The notes under the pieces are model-generated. The model worked only from the letters and a program-made list of their open reading frames with translations. It was not told the DNA's origin and searched no databases. Of a stretch of DNA of 34,707 nt, positions 15,249 to 25,167 are shown piece by piece. The stretch covers positions 322 through 35,028 of the IMG/VR virus record IMGVR_UViG_3300037847_004435, one strand, 5' to 3'. The position numbers were made by a program, and so were the translations under genes. Each line of letters opens with the position of its first letter. Within the stretch, counting starts at the first letter, position 1. Origin of the DNA: a virus.

Positions 15249-16481
15249 ATGTCATACAGTATATTTGCAGGAAAACAAAAAAGTTTGGTGTTTCCCGTAA
15301 TGTGTAATGGTTTCTTAACAATTGATTATGCAAAGAATGTTCCCGATGCTACAACATCAGCAGATACTAGTGATGATATTCCTTATGGTATTTGGGCGCA
15401 TCAAGGTTCATTTACATTCGAGGCTATGGTAACGCCATATGATATTAACGGGTCGGGAGCATATACTGCTAATCAAAGTCATATTTCTATACTTGACTCA
15501 AAAAAAATATTTCCCGATTTAGGACATGGGGGCCAAATAGCCGAAGGCGACAGATATTATATGGAAAAATCCACTAGGCTAACACATAGAATGGCAATAT
15601 TTTATAGCCCGACCTTCCAAGTATTTCTACAGAATGTATCTAAGCATAACTATAGAAATCCGGCAGAATATAAAATAGTAGTAAAACTAAAATTAGGTAA
15701 TAATTCTATTGAAACATTTACTAGTCCTATAGCAATACAAGCAACGACAGACAGTTATGTAAAATATTCATCTTCCGATAGTTTCAATGGATTAGATGCA
15801 AATGGCAGAACTGCATTTATAAAATTAGGAGATTCTACTGCGGGTTCTTTTACTTATACTTCAGGAAATATAAATGGAACATTTGTAGTGCATAATAGTG
15901 CATTTCCTGTTAATTCTCCTAATTTTGGGGCGCAGGATGTATTTGTTAAGGATGGAGATTCTTATATTCAAATAGGAACACTAAAGAGTCTCGCCACTAC
16001 TTTTCTTTCTGTTCATGTTGGTAGTGGGCCAATTACAGACTATACTTCTCTATTAAATAGTGGAGCAGAAATATTTATTGAAGCGGAAAAAGATGGTGCA
16101 TATGTGAATAATATGTTTCATATTGCCTGTTCTTATGATGATACCGATAAGAGAATAAATATATTTTTAGACGGCAGTTTAATATTTACAGGCACTAGTT
16201 CTAATACAGAAACATTTGAGTTTTTAAGAGAAAATATGTATATTGGTGCTAATGCTACTGGAACGCATGGTGGTGCTTTTGATGCTAATTTAGAAAATAG
16301 GGGGTCAATTGGAAATCACCTCTCGTTAGAAAGTGCTGTAGATAATGAACAATTTATGGGGGAATTACATGAGATGTCTTTTCTAAATATAGTTAGGAAT
16401 GAATTTTCTAGTATAACCAATCTTACACCCAACTACGCTAATACTTTATTTTACCTTAGATTTGAGGAGGTTGATGTCTAA
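15249..16481 (+). CDS. Tail-tip protein with LamG/concanavalin-like lectin domain
   Basis: 410 residues. Residues about 289-330 (FHIACSYDDTDKRINIFLDG then SLIFTGT and MYIGAN) carry the jelly-roll signature of LamG-type domains, where a strand-turn-strand with FLDGxL is diagnostic. An earlier half (about 45-65, GIWAHQGSFTFEAMVTP) supplies the opposite sheet, so the domain is interrupted by about 200 residues. Such domains bind glycans and fit recognition of an archaeal glycosylated S-layer. ATG follows TGAGGTGAATAG; its TAA overlaps the ATG of the giant hub gene (TAATG). Confidence 0.75.
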   Translation: MSYSIFAGKQKSLVFPVMCNGFLTIDYAKNVPDATTSADTSDDIPYGIWAHQGSFTFEAMVTPYDINGSGAYTANQSHISILDSKKIFPDLGHGGQIAEGDRYYMEKSTRLTHRMAIFYSPTFQVFLQNVSKHNYRNPAEYKIVVKLKLGNNSIETFTSPIAIQATTDSYVKYSSSDSFNGLDANGRTAFIKLGDSTAGSFTYTSGNINGTFVVHNSAFPVNSPNFGAQDVFVKDGDSYIQIGTLKSLATTFLSVHVGSGPITDYTSLLNSGAEIFIEAEKDGAYVNNMFHIACSYDDTDKRINIFLDGSLIFTGTSSNTETFEFLRENMYIGANATGTHGGAFDANLENRGSIGNHLSLESAVDNEQFMGELHEMSFLNIVRNEFSSITNLTPNYANTLFYLRFEEVDV

Positions 16482-19400
16482 TGGCTATAGATGTAAGCCC
16501 TAATACACAGGCTAACAGGGATGAGTCTCCAACAAATCCTAAATTCGCAGATTCATCAATCAGTAATGGAGATTTAATGGCTGTTATAATTCAAACACAT
16601 CCAAGCGGAAATCCTACCTTTACTATAGGTAGTGAAGTCTCTAACCAAGCAAATACTAAAGGATTTAGAATTAAACACGATACGGATGGCAGTAATTTAT
16701 TAACTCTATCTTCTTTCGGAACAATTGATTATTTTGTTTTAATACATTCGGATGACCCTGCTAAACATCATTTTGCTAAAATAACTAATCTAGTAGTAGA
16801 AGATAATGGAAACGGAACAACCACAGGAGATGCCTTTGAGTTTGAACCGAGAATAGGTAATGAAATACCAAAAGGAACAAAATATAGAGTTATTACCGGA
16901 GTAAATAACGATTCAATAGTAGCATTATCAATTGGGCTAAAACAAGAAAGCACTTATAATCTAAAAAATAATATTGTTTGTGCAAGACCGCATTTTTATT
17001 TTTATAATAATAAAGAAATTTCGTTTGGTCATGGTAAATTGGATAAGAAAAACGAGTTAAATCACAATAAAAAATATATGGCTCATATAAATTCTAGGAC
17101 TGGAAGCGGAACAATAGAAATGGGGCCGCATGTTCCTGTATTTTCAGAAACAGGAACTACAGGGATAGTATTTAGAACACAACAAGATTTTGGTAAAAGA
17201 ATCATTGATTATAGTAAGTTTGGATTGACCGTAACAATGACTGATGTATTGAGAAATATAGACGAAGATGGTTTTGGCACAACTGCTTCGGGGACTACAT
17301 TATTAAATTTCACTTTCAATGGTGCAAATTCTATTACCACAGATTATACAGATTATTTATTAGCCTATCCAAACGCTAGAAGAGACGGTGGTAATAGTAT
17401 TGACTTAACTTGGATTCAAACAGGCCCAACTAAATATTTACACTACGATACTTCTCCAAAAAGTGCTAATTTGATTACTGGTGTTTCTCAACATGAGACA
17501 GAAGATTCAATAGAACAGGGTAGTTTTTCGGAAACTAGAATTATAGATAATGCTAGAATTATGCGAAAAAAGATAGAGGAACATACTCTATACCAAACAA
17601 AGCAATTAGTTCACATTGGTAACTTAAACGACTTTGTTGATTTAAAGGCCACTTATTCTTCTACTTCATCCACAAATGTATTTGTTTTTGATACTGAATA
17701 TAACTTACAGACAGTATTAGAAGTCGGAGAAGAAATAAGATTAGGAACTACAATTATGTTAGTAGAGACTGTTAGCGGTTCTTCAATAACAGTAAGAGCA
17801 GAAAAAAGAGAAGCGGGAAAGAATACATTTACTTCTGTCGCCTTTACTCCAACTGTAGGAGATACCCTACAAAGAAGGGCTTTAGATTATACAAACCAAA
17901 GAATATTTACAACTATGGATTTAAGTGGCGGAGTTGATAAACTAGAAATACTTTTTACATCCGGAAATCTTAGAAATTTATTCGGAGAAGTCACGGCAAA
18001 AAATATTGACCAATCAACTTTAACTTTTAATGGTCTTTTAGATAATAGTGACTTTAAAAGTTATTATGGGGCAGAAGCAGTTAAGTTTGCTAAAGGAGAA
18101 TATAGAGTATTTTCTACAAGATTCACTGGAGAGGTAGAAGAGATTAATCAAGTAAAAGAAGAAGGTCAAACCTTTTTAGATATAAAAGGAAGAGACTCGA
18201 TGAATAAACTTCTTTCTCCTGTAGTGAATAAAAATACAGTATTTAGTGAAGATATAATTTATTCTACTAGTAGTCCTTATAATAAAATAGGAAATATAAA
18301 GAATGGAAATACATATACTCTAGCACTGGGCGCAACTACTCTCGATACTAATATATTAGATGGTGCAAATAATACATTAAATGGTTCTAATTTTGATAAC
18401 TACCCTACTGTCGGTAGTCATTTATTTACTGAAAATGGATATATAGGTAGAGTAACTGCTGTTGATGTCCATAATACGGATAAGGCGAGATTCACAATAA
18501 ACGGAGCATTGACTAGAGTTAATAACGAAGCAATTTATGTAGAAACTGAAAAGAACTATGTATTTACAAAAGCGTTGGGTTCTTCTCATATTGCTCAATC
18601 TTCTGCTACTTCATTGGTGGGTTCTTCGGGGAAAGGTGCTATTATTACTGCCGGAAACTCTAATGGGGGTCTTTCTTCTAATGGTTCGGAAGGAAACACA
18701 TTAGTTGGCACTTCTTCTTTTAATTCCGATAAGGCTATTGGTTATCAAATACATCAACCGTCGGGTATAGCGAATGATAATTCATTTCAAACTAGATTGA
18801 AAGATGAAATAGGAAATAATGGTGAAAGCACATTTGATACTGTTAATACTTTAATTGATTTTGAAGTGGTAAATACTAGTAAAAAAGACAATAAAGCATT
18901 AATAGAATTAGCACCATATATTCCTATAACTTTGGGTAGAAGAATTACATATGAAGGCTCTAATGATGAAAGAATTGAAACTGAATATACTCAAGCCGCA
19001 GTTTGCACAACTAATCAAACAGCAGGTATAGCGGTGTTTGTTACTAGTTCTTTATCTTCTAGTGTTAATATTGGCGACCCCTTATACGCTGACCAATTCG
19101 ACGGAACTACTGAAACAAAGGGATTCATAGGATATGTTTTAGATGTTGAAACATTACAGGCCACTCAAAGCCTTTACTCTAGTGGAAACCCATCTGCTAA
19201 TCAAACTACAATTAGTGTTCTTTTAGACCGAACAGAAACTCCTTCGGGTAGCACTGTAGATTATGATGTAGGTGATGTTATTTTCTTTTCTACTAGAAAA
19301 AGACATCATATTAATGTTGTAAATTCTGCACATTTATGGGGAGGTAAAATACAAACCATTCCTCATTTAAATTTCTCTTCGGAAATAAAAGATGGCAATA

Positions 19401-22400
19401 CTGCTGTAGGCATTGTTCCTTTTAATTTAAATATATCAACAGAAGACTATAATAAGAGATATGGTATGCCATATTATAAATCATTTAATATTGATGATAA
19501 AAGACTAGGAAGTGAATTAGTCACTTTAACTAGTTCGCCATTTTTAACCTCTTGTAGTCTATATGATGTAAGAGGAAATAACTTTCATAAAAATTTAACT
19601 TCCTATAAATTTAAACCTAATAAAGCATCTGTTTTAACTACTAATCTAATAGAAGAAGGAAAAACAGATTCATTGAGAAGCATGCCTTATGATATTAGAG
19701 GACATACTTCTGCAAAGGGGTCTAATATTACGCAATCTCAAAGAATGCGTAGAGGATTAGAAACTCTATCTGTTCCTAGAGAAACTACAGTCGCAAATTA
19801 TGGGAGAATAAAAACTAGAAGTGCATTCGCAAACAAATATTTTGATACAGTTGATATGTCTTTTCCTAGATTATTTTTCTACATAGTCTCCGATTTATTA
19901 CCATATTCGGGTCAAAGACCGGATAGTATTTTTCATACCTCCGGTGGTGTCAAAACTAAAAACATTAACAATTATAAACTTTTTATGATAGAAAATAAAG
20001 ATAAAACTTCTTCAAACAATTTAATTCTTGAAGATTCTAACTTTCAAAGTATTTCTTTCACTACAGAAACAGACATAACTTCTCTCAAAAGATTTGGATT
20101 GATGAGATTAACAGAATGTGTTTTTGATGAACATTTTAATTTAATTAATCCTGAAAAACCTGTAAATGAAATAGATATAGAAACCGTAGTAGGGGCTGAT
20201 ATAATATCTAGGAAACAAGCCCTACTACATACCGATGGAACAGGAATAAATACTGTAGATATATTTGTAGATAATAGTGGAACTCCAAAAATACAATTTA
20301 ATCAATCTATAACCTTAACAGCAGAAGATGAAATATATACAGATACAGGGCAATTTATAGGAAAAATAGCAAATACAGGAACTGGCGTTCAACATGCTTG
20401 TAGCAATCTAGTATTTACTCCCGACTTTTCTGTAGCGCATAGTAATGTATATCGTTTAACGAAAACATTGGTGGCAGGATTTGGCGGAAGAGAAGGTCAA
20501 GATAGTATAGATACTGACGGAAATGGAACATATCATCCACTAAAAGGAGCAATAGTTCCAAAAGAAACATCAACTTCTTCTAGATATGATTATGGTGAGT
20601 TTGGTTCTAGTTCAACTAATTCCCAACACTATGCTTTTGATAGAAATGGAGGTAACCCTATAGTTTTGATGGATAATGCGGAAGTGGTGCTTCCTAAAAT
20701 ATATGGTTCAACATATACTAATCCTACAGCATATAGTATATCTTGGAATGTTGCTAATCATAAAGTAGTCGGAAAAGCAGTAACTACTGATGCTTTCGGC
20801 AATCCTAACTATGCAAATGCCGGAAATCCATTTGGAGGAACTATAGGAGTTATATTAGATAGATATTCCATAGAAGACGGAGATGGTAAATTAGAAACAG
20901 GTGATTGCACAGGTGTTTTGGGAACTCATACAGACAATATTAAATTTTTTGGAACAAAAATAGGAGCAAGAGAAATAACGACAGTTGGTGCTTTAAATCA
21001 TTATAAACATTTTTTACAAACTAATTCTACAAGTCTTCATGATTATGGTGTTGCTAATGTATCTAGTCCTGCTGATGGAGCATTCATAGGTTTTAAATTA
21101 AGATTGTATTATACTAGTAACGCTAATGGCATGGGTTCTTTTTCATCAGTTAAGACTTCTAACGGTAATGCACAACAAGTTACAATAATACCAAAACAAG
21201 CAGGATATAGTTCTTGGTTAGAGTTTGTGGATTTAACAGGGTGCTATTTAAGAGTCGAGCATATTGCAGGTTCTCAAGCCAATCAAGTCGGTGGATTAGT
21301 AGCAGGAGGAGAACCTAGACAGCCCATTTATGTATATTCTCACGATATAAATGCCGCAGGACAAGCAACATTAACATTAAGTGAAGCCCTCCAAGACGGT
21401 AGAGCATATAGGATTCTGCAACCTAATCCTATATGTATGTATGATTTTTCTCCTGCTGATATAGAATTTAATGTTTTAAAACCAGAATATACTAAAAAAC
21501 CAAATAATGATGAAATGTATGGGAATAGAAAAAACAACTACTTTTTTGGCGAAGGCGGGCAACGGCATTTAACCACAGGAGAATCAGTTTTATCCATGTA
21601 TGTCATGTTAGATTTAGATAAGCAAAGCACATCTAGCAGTATATTGGCGAGCCAAACATTAGAGGTTTTACCTATAGGCGATTACTCTTTATTTTTTAGT
21701 GATGGCAAGAATTCCATAAAGACTAATTGTATATCTAAAAGAAACTCTAGCACTAAACATGGTTTTAGTATTGAAGAAAGAAAAACACTAAAAGGCGTTG
21801 TGTCAGTTTCGGAAACCTTTGTCGTGGATTCTTTAGAAGAATTGAAAATAAATCCAACTAGAGCATGTATTGGTTCTACCGTTACAATAGCCGACGAAAC
21901 AGAATCTCTTATTAATGAGATATTTGAAGAAGAAGGAATAGAGTTCACTAATTCTACTATAACATATCCTTTGTTTATTGCACCGGAGTTTAGAGGTGTT
22001 TCTGCTTTTACTGCTATTAATTTCTTACTTAAGAGAAAGGACTTAAGGTTATTAGAAACAGACGGTGTATTTTCTGTAGTTCCTCATAGTGATTCTAGTC
22101 TAGTAACAAACATACTTATTGATGATGATAAATTAATAGAATTCCAATCTACTAAAACAACTTTTGATTTCTATAATGAAATTATTGTTTATGGTGCGTC
22201 GCATAAGGGCATAAAAAGAAATCTAAACAGTATAAAGAAAATAGGTAGAAAAACCTTAGAAGAAGTAGATTCTAGTTTAGTAACCCAACAAGATGTAGAT
22301 GAACAGGCTTCTAGACTTTTAGACTTACACGGTAATCTAAACATAAAGCACAAAATAAAGGTAATACCAACAGGTATAGAACAAGTAAAAGCAGGGGATA

Positions 22401-22777
22401 TAATACAGTTTGAATCTAAGCAAGAGAATATCGGACTATCTAATTTCTTAGTATTGAATGTAAATCACGAATTGTTCGGTTTTGTTACTTTAGAAATAGG
22501 AAGATACTCTAAAAGATTGGAAGATGTATTTTCAGAATTATTGCTTAAAACACAGAACAATGCAAACAAAAACAGGTCACAAGATTATATATCAAAAACT
22601 CCTTCTTTGGACTTTTTAGAAAAAATTAAGGTTAAGCCAATCTCTCTAACCATTAGAAAAAGAGTAACTACAGGAGCAACACTAGGTTTTACAACAACAC
22701 TAAATACAAATACAGTGCCACTAGGTATAGGTGGTTCTAGCACAACAACCTTGCTGAAAGAGGAGGACTTGATATGA
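16481..22777 (+). CDS. Giant tail hub / tail-tip protein
   Basis: 2098 residues, 18% of the window. Two separated pieces match hub proteins of the gp27/Mu gp44 kind: about 547-575 (GEVEEINQVKEEGQTFLDI and GRDSMNKLL) and a C-terminal part from about 1830 to 2040 (VSAFTAINFLLKRKDLRLLE, KVIPTGIEQVKAGDIIQFES, FLVLNVNHELFG then TLEIGRYSKRLEDVF). Between them lies over a thousand residues of beta-rich sequence with Ser/Thr/Asn/Gly composition, likely an outward-facing host-binding or needle elaboration. GAGGAGG precedes the ATG, and the end overlaps the next start as ATGA. No peptidase or lysozyme motif was recognised. Confidence 0.8.
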   Translation: MAIDVSPNTQANRDESPTNPKFADSSISNGDLMAVIIQTHPSGNPTFTIGSEVSNQANTKGFRIKHDTDGSNLLTLSSFGTIDYFVLIHSDDPAKHHFAKITNLVVEDNGNGTTTGDAFEFEPRIGNEIPKGTKYRVITGVNNDSIVALSIGLKQESTYNLKNNIVCARPHFYFYNNKEISFGHGKLDKKNELNHNKKYMAHINSRTGSGTIEMGPHVPVFSETGTTGIVFRTQQDFGKRIIDYSKFGLTVTMTDVLRNIDEDGFGTTASGTTLLNFTFNGANSITTDYTDYLLAYPNARRDGGNSIDLTWIQTGPTKYLHYDTSPKSANLITGVSQHETEDSIEQGSFSETRIIDNARIMRKKIEEHTLYQTKQLVHIGNLNDFVDLKATYSSTSSTNVFVFDTEYNLQTVLEVGEEIRLGTTIMLVETVSGSSITVRAEKREAGKNTFTSVAFTPTVGDTLQRRALDYTNQRIFTTMDLSGGVDKLEILFTSGNLRNLFGEVTAKNIDQSTLTFNGLLDNSDFKSYYGAEAVKFAKGEYRVFSTRFTGEVEEINQVKEEGQTFLDIKGRDSMNKLLSPVVNKNTVFSEDIIYSTSSPYNKIGNIKNGNTYTLALGATTLDTNILDGANNTLNGSNFDNYPTVGSHLFTENGYIGRVTAVDVHNTDKARFTINGALTRVNNEAIYVETEKNYVFTKALGSSHIAQSSATSLVGSSGKGAIITAGNSNGGLSSNGSEGNTLVGTSSFNSDKAIGYQIHQPSGIANDNSFQTRLKDEIGNNGESTFDTVNTLIDFEVVNTSKKDNKALIELAPYIPITLGRRITYEGSNDERIETEYTQAAVCTTNQTAGIAVFVTSSLSSSVNIGDPLYADQFDGTTETKGFIGYVLDVETLQATQSLYSSGNPSANQTTISVLLDRTETPSGSTVDYDVGDVIFFSTRKRHHINVVNSAHLWGGKIQTIPHLNFSSEIKDGNTAVGIVPFNLNISTEDYNKRYGMPYYKSFNIDDKRLGSELVTLTSSPFLTSCSLYDVRGNNFHKNLTSYKFKPNKASVLTTNLIEEGKTDSLRSMPYDIRGHTSAKGSNITQSQRMRRGLETLSVPRETTVANYGRIKTRSAFANKYFDTVDMSFPRLFFYIVSDLLPYSGQRPDSIFHTSGGVKTKNINNYKLFMIENKDKTSSNNLILEDSNFQSISFTTETDITSLKRFGLMRLTECVFDEHFNLINPEKPVNEIDIETVVGADIISRKQALLHTDGTGINTVDIFVDNSGTPKIQFNQSITLTAEDEIYTDTGQFIGKIANTGTGVQHACSNLVFTPDFSVAHSNVYRLTKTLVAGFGGREGQDSIDTDGNGTYHPLKGAIVPKETSTSSRYDYGEFGSSSTNSQHYAFDRNGGNPIVLMDNAEVVLPKIYGSTYTNPTAYSISWNVANHKVVGKAVTTDAFGNPNYANAGNPFGGTIGVILDRYSIEDGDGKLETGDCTGVLGTHTDNIKFFGTKIGAREITTVGALNHYKHFLQTNSTSLHDYGVANVSSPADGAFIGFKLRLYYTSNANGMGSFSSVKTSNGNAQQVTIIPKQAGYSSWLEFVDLTGCYLRVEHIAGSQANQVGGLVAGGEPRQPIYVYSHDINAAGQATLTLSEALQDGRAYRILQPNPICMYDFSPADIEFNVLKPEYTKKPNNDEMYGNRKNNYFFGEGGQRHLTTGESVLSMYVMLDLDKQSTSSSILASQTLEVLPIGDYSLFFSDGKNSIKTNCISKRNSSTKHGFSIEERKTLKGVVSVSETFVVDSLEELKINPTRACIGSTVTIADETESLINEIFEEEGIEFTNSTITYPLFIAPEFRGVSAFTAINFLLKRKDLRLLETDGVFSVVPHSDSSLVTNILIDDDKLIEFQSTKTTFDFYNEIIVYGASHKGIKRNLNSIKKIGRKTLEEVDSSLVTQQDVDEQASRLLDLHGNLNIKHKIKVIPTGIEQVKAGDIIQFESKQENIGLSNFLVLNVNHELFGFVTLEIGRYSKRLEDVFSELLLKTQNNANKNRSQDYISKTPSLDFLEKIKVKPISLTIRKRVTTGATLGFTTTLNTNTVPLGIGGSSTTTLLKEEDLI

Positions 22778-23115
22778 TAACAGAAAAAATGAGAGAATTT
22801 ATCGCTACACAATTGAACACCGCATTAACTAGTGGTTCGGGGGCTGTCGGACAAGGAGGGAACTCAACGAATCCGACTAACAACACATTAGATGTTCCTA
22901 TTATAACAGGACTTTCGACAACAGTTAGTCAAACCGGAGGAGTCATAGATGTTAAATTAACAGTTTCCGGTTCTACATTAAGTGGAAAAACAATTAGAGA
23001 AGTTGGTCTTTTTAATTCTACACCCGATATGCTTCAAAGAATTAATTTTGATGCAGTTGGGCCGATAACAAATAGTGAAACTCTTGAAATTTTTATAACG
23101 ATGGAGGTAGAGTAG
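22774..23115 (+). CDS. Tail fibre-associated small protein
   Basis: 113 residues starting in an ATGA overlap with the hub gene and a GAGGAGG site. Residues 25-45 are Gly/Ser/Asn-rich linker; the C-terminal part TIREVGLFNSTPDMLQRINF then ETLEIFITMEVE matches the strand-turn-strand pattern IREvGLfn...mlqRi that recurs in phage tail fibre/collar proteins. It probably links the hub to the fibre that follows. Confidence 0.7.
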   Translation: MITEKMREFIATQLNTALTSGSGAVGQGGNSTNPTNNTLDVPIITGLSTTVSQTGGVIDVKLTVSGSTLSGKTIREVGLFNSTPDMLQRINFDAVGPITNSETLEIFITMEVE

Positions 23116-23116
23116 A

Positions 23117-24349
23117 ATGGTAAATAACCCTAATTTTTTCAGCACATCAAGTAGTGCAAGCCCGCTTAATCAAATAAAAGACGCAATAGATTTTCCTCAT
23201 AGCGGACTAATTAAATCATTAAACGGGGTTATGTCGGATAGATTTCTAATTAGCGGTTGTAATATTACTGTGGGTTCATCACCCCATACTGCTTTTACTG
23301 TAACAACAGGGGTGGCAATAATAGAGGGAAAAAAACAGGCTATAAGTGGTGCTACAATTAATTTAACAAACACACAAACAAATGGTTTTCATTTGATTGT
23401 TGCTCCTAAGCCCTCAAATAACACTTCTACTGTAGTATTTAGAGAATCAACAGGTAATGCCACTAATACTATTCCGGACATAACAGCAGGAGATACTATA
23501 ATAGCAGTGGTTAAATATTTAGGAAGTGGAACTGCACCGGAAATACAATACTTAACTGCCGATAAAAAATCCAGCAGTTTGAGTATTGCTAGAGAAGACG
23601 GTAATAATGCGTATGAACAAACTCTATCAATTGTCGGTGAAGCCGCAAATACACAAATAACTTCAGAAAAAAATTCTGTTACATTAAAATTAAACGGTGA
23701 TACTTCTTCTAGTTTATTTCAAATTACAGATGACGCAAATCAACTACAATTTGCCGTTAAAGGAGATGGAACATTAACAACAGATGTTACTGCTAGTAGA
23801 GCATTAGTAACAGATGCCAATAAAAACATTACAGCGAGTGCGGTAACTTCTACTGAATTAGGACTATTAAGCGGTGCGGCTTTTGGTATTGGTAATGGCA
23901 ACATATTGAGGGCTAATGCTAATTTAGCAGATGATGATTTTTTAAGAGTAGATGGAACACAAATAGAAGGTAGAACTGCGGCTCAAACATTATCGGATAT
24001 TGCCGCTATGCCATTAGCAGGTGGAACATTTACAGGAGCAGTTACAGTTGATACAGGTCAAACATTTAGAACTCCTAGATTACCTATTGTTGGTGTATCA
24101 AGCCCTACCACTTTAACAGAAGCAACTCACGCAGGAGCGTATTTATTTTGTGTAGCAAATGTAACTTTACCTGCTACTTCTAATCCGGGTGAACATTATA
24201 CAATTCTAAATATATCAACTGGTAATATTACTGTTGCTAGAAATGGTAATAATATTAATGATGCGGCTTCCGATATTACAGTTGCTACACATAATGGTGT
24301 GACTTGTATCGCTATCGGTCAAAATAGTTGGATTGCATTAGGAGTTTGA
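23117..24349 (+). CDS. Tail fibre protein
   Basis: 410 residues; GGAGGT precedes ATG 23117. The N-terminal half (1-160) is beta-rich with ITVGSSPHTAFTVTTGVAII-type strands; about 225-250 ALVTDANKNITASAVTSTEL and about 295 MPLAGGTFTGAVTVDTGQTF are common fibre repeats, here leading into a C-terminal beta domain (TLPATSNPGEHYTILNISTG) ending NSWIALGV, of the kind that forms receptor-binding knobs. It should form an elongated trimer at the tail tip. Confidence 0.75.
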   Translation: MVNNPNFFSTSSSASPLNQIKDAIDFPHSGLIKSLNGVMSDRFLISGCNITVGSSPHTAFTVTTGVAIIEGKKQAISGATINLTNTQTNGFHLIVAPKPSNNTSTVVFRESTGNATNTIPDITAGDTIIAVVKYLGSGTAPEIQYLTADKKSSSLSIAREDGNNAYEQTLSIVGEAANTQITSEKNSVTLKLNGDTSSSLFQITDDANQLQFAVKGDGTLTTDVTASRALVTDANKNITASAVTSTELGLLSGAAFGIGNGNILRANANLADDDFLRVDGTQIEGRTAAQTLSDIAAMPLAGGTFTGAVTVDTGQTFRTPRLPIVGVSSPTTLTEATHAGAYLFCVANVTLPATSNPGEHYTILNISTGNITVARNGNNINDAASDITVATHNGVTCIAIGQNSWIALGV

Positions 24350-24354
24350 TTACT

Positions 24355-25158
24355 TTGTATAACGCTATTGCAGGTTCTTGTGCTGAACAAGAGGCTAATG
24401 CCGGAGGCGGTGGAGGTGGAGGTGGTGGAGGCCTTATCACTTTAAACGGGGCTTATTTTTCCGATAGCGCAGTAAGTGGCGCACAAGCAGGAGTTAATGC
24501 TCATATACTTAGAAATGTAGGATTTGTTAATCAAAGTGGAAGTGGCCCACCTTTTCCAACACAATCTATGATAGGAACATTTTTGACAGGATTAAGTTCT
24601 CCAACTATATCATTAGTTGCTGCTGATGAAACAAAAAGTGATTATACTTTACCCGCTTCTACTCTTAATGCGTTTTTTAATGCTGCACTAGTAGGGCAAA
24701 CAGACCCATTTACAGGAAAGAACCGAAGAGAAGATGTATTTTTTAATATAGGCTGTTTCCTACAAACTCCTAATGGATTAAGTCAATTAGACGATTATAG
24801 AATAATTAATGCAGCAACCACTTGGTCGGGAGTATTTACAAATTTTGCCGTATCTGCCGTTGTTGGAGCAAATTGGCCGCTACAAGATTCTTTGGCTATA
24901 AGTAATACCTATCCTCAACCACCGTTTTTCTTCCAACAAGCAACAACCGGAGATTGGGGAGTATGTGGAACAGGGCAATTACAAATAATACAATCTGCAC
25001 CAGCGTTAAGTCATGTTCGGCTGGTTGATTTTAGAGCATTAGCAGGAGTTAATCCATCAGCAGGTCAAACTTTTACTATAAAATATAGATGCACTATTCT
25101 AAATGCGGCAGGACAGGCGGAAAAGAACTTTCATACAGTAGTTATAACATTAACATGA
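24355..25158 (+). CDS. Adhesin candidate with poly-glycine hinge
   Basis: 267 residues. TTG 24355 is preferred because GGAG with a TGAT spacer precedes it, like other TTG starts here; TTG 24328 would lie inside the fibre gene and TTG 24346 is too near the ribosome site. A 16-residue N-terminus is followed by ten consecutive glycines (17-26) and then a beta-rich domain with FFFQQATTGDWGVCGTGQLQ and a C-terminal Ig-like strand set (TFTIKYRCTILNAAGQAEKN). It probably carries receptor-binding specificity at the fibre tip; family not recognised. Confidence 0.65.
   Translation: MYNAIAGSCAEQEANAGGGGGGGGGGLITLNGAYFSDSAVSGAQAGVNAHILRNVGFVNQSGSGPPFPTQSMIGTFLTGLSSPTISLVAADETKSDYTLPASTLNAFFNAALVGQTDPFTGKNRREDVFFNIGCFLQTPNGLSQLDDYRIINAATTWSGVFTNFAVSAVVGANWPLQDSLAISNTYPQPPFFFQQATTGDWGVCGTGQLQIIQSAPALSHVRLVDFRALAGVNPSAGQTFTIKYRCTILNAAGQAEKNFHTVVITLT
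24403..24432 (+). repeat. Ten-codon glycine run
   Basis: Ten consecutive GGN codons (GGA/GGC/GGT mixed) make a flexible hinge. Repetitive G-rich DNA of this kind can change length by slippage, giving a possible way to vary the adhesin. Confidence 0.8.
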
Positions 25159-25167
25159 GGTGATAAA

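Noticed and set aside
24328-24355. TTG at 24328 as start of the poly-Gly protein
   Set aside because: It lies within the fibre gene with no ribosome site; TTG 24355 fits the recurrent GGAG/TGAT-TTG context.
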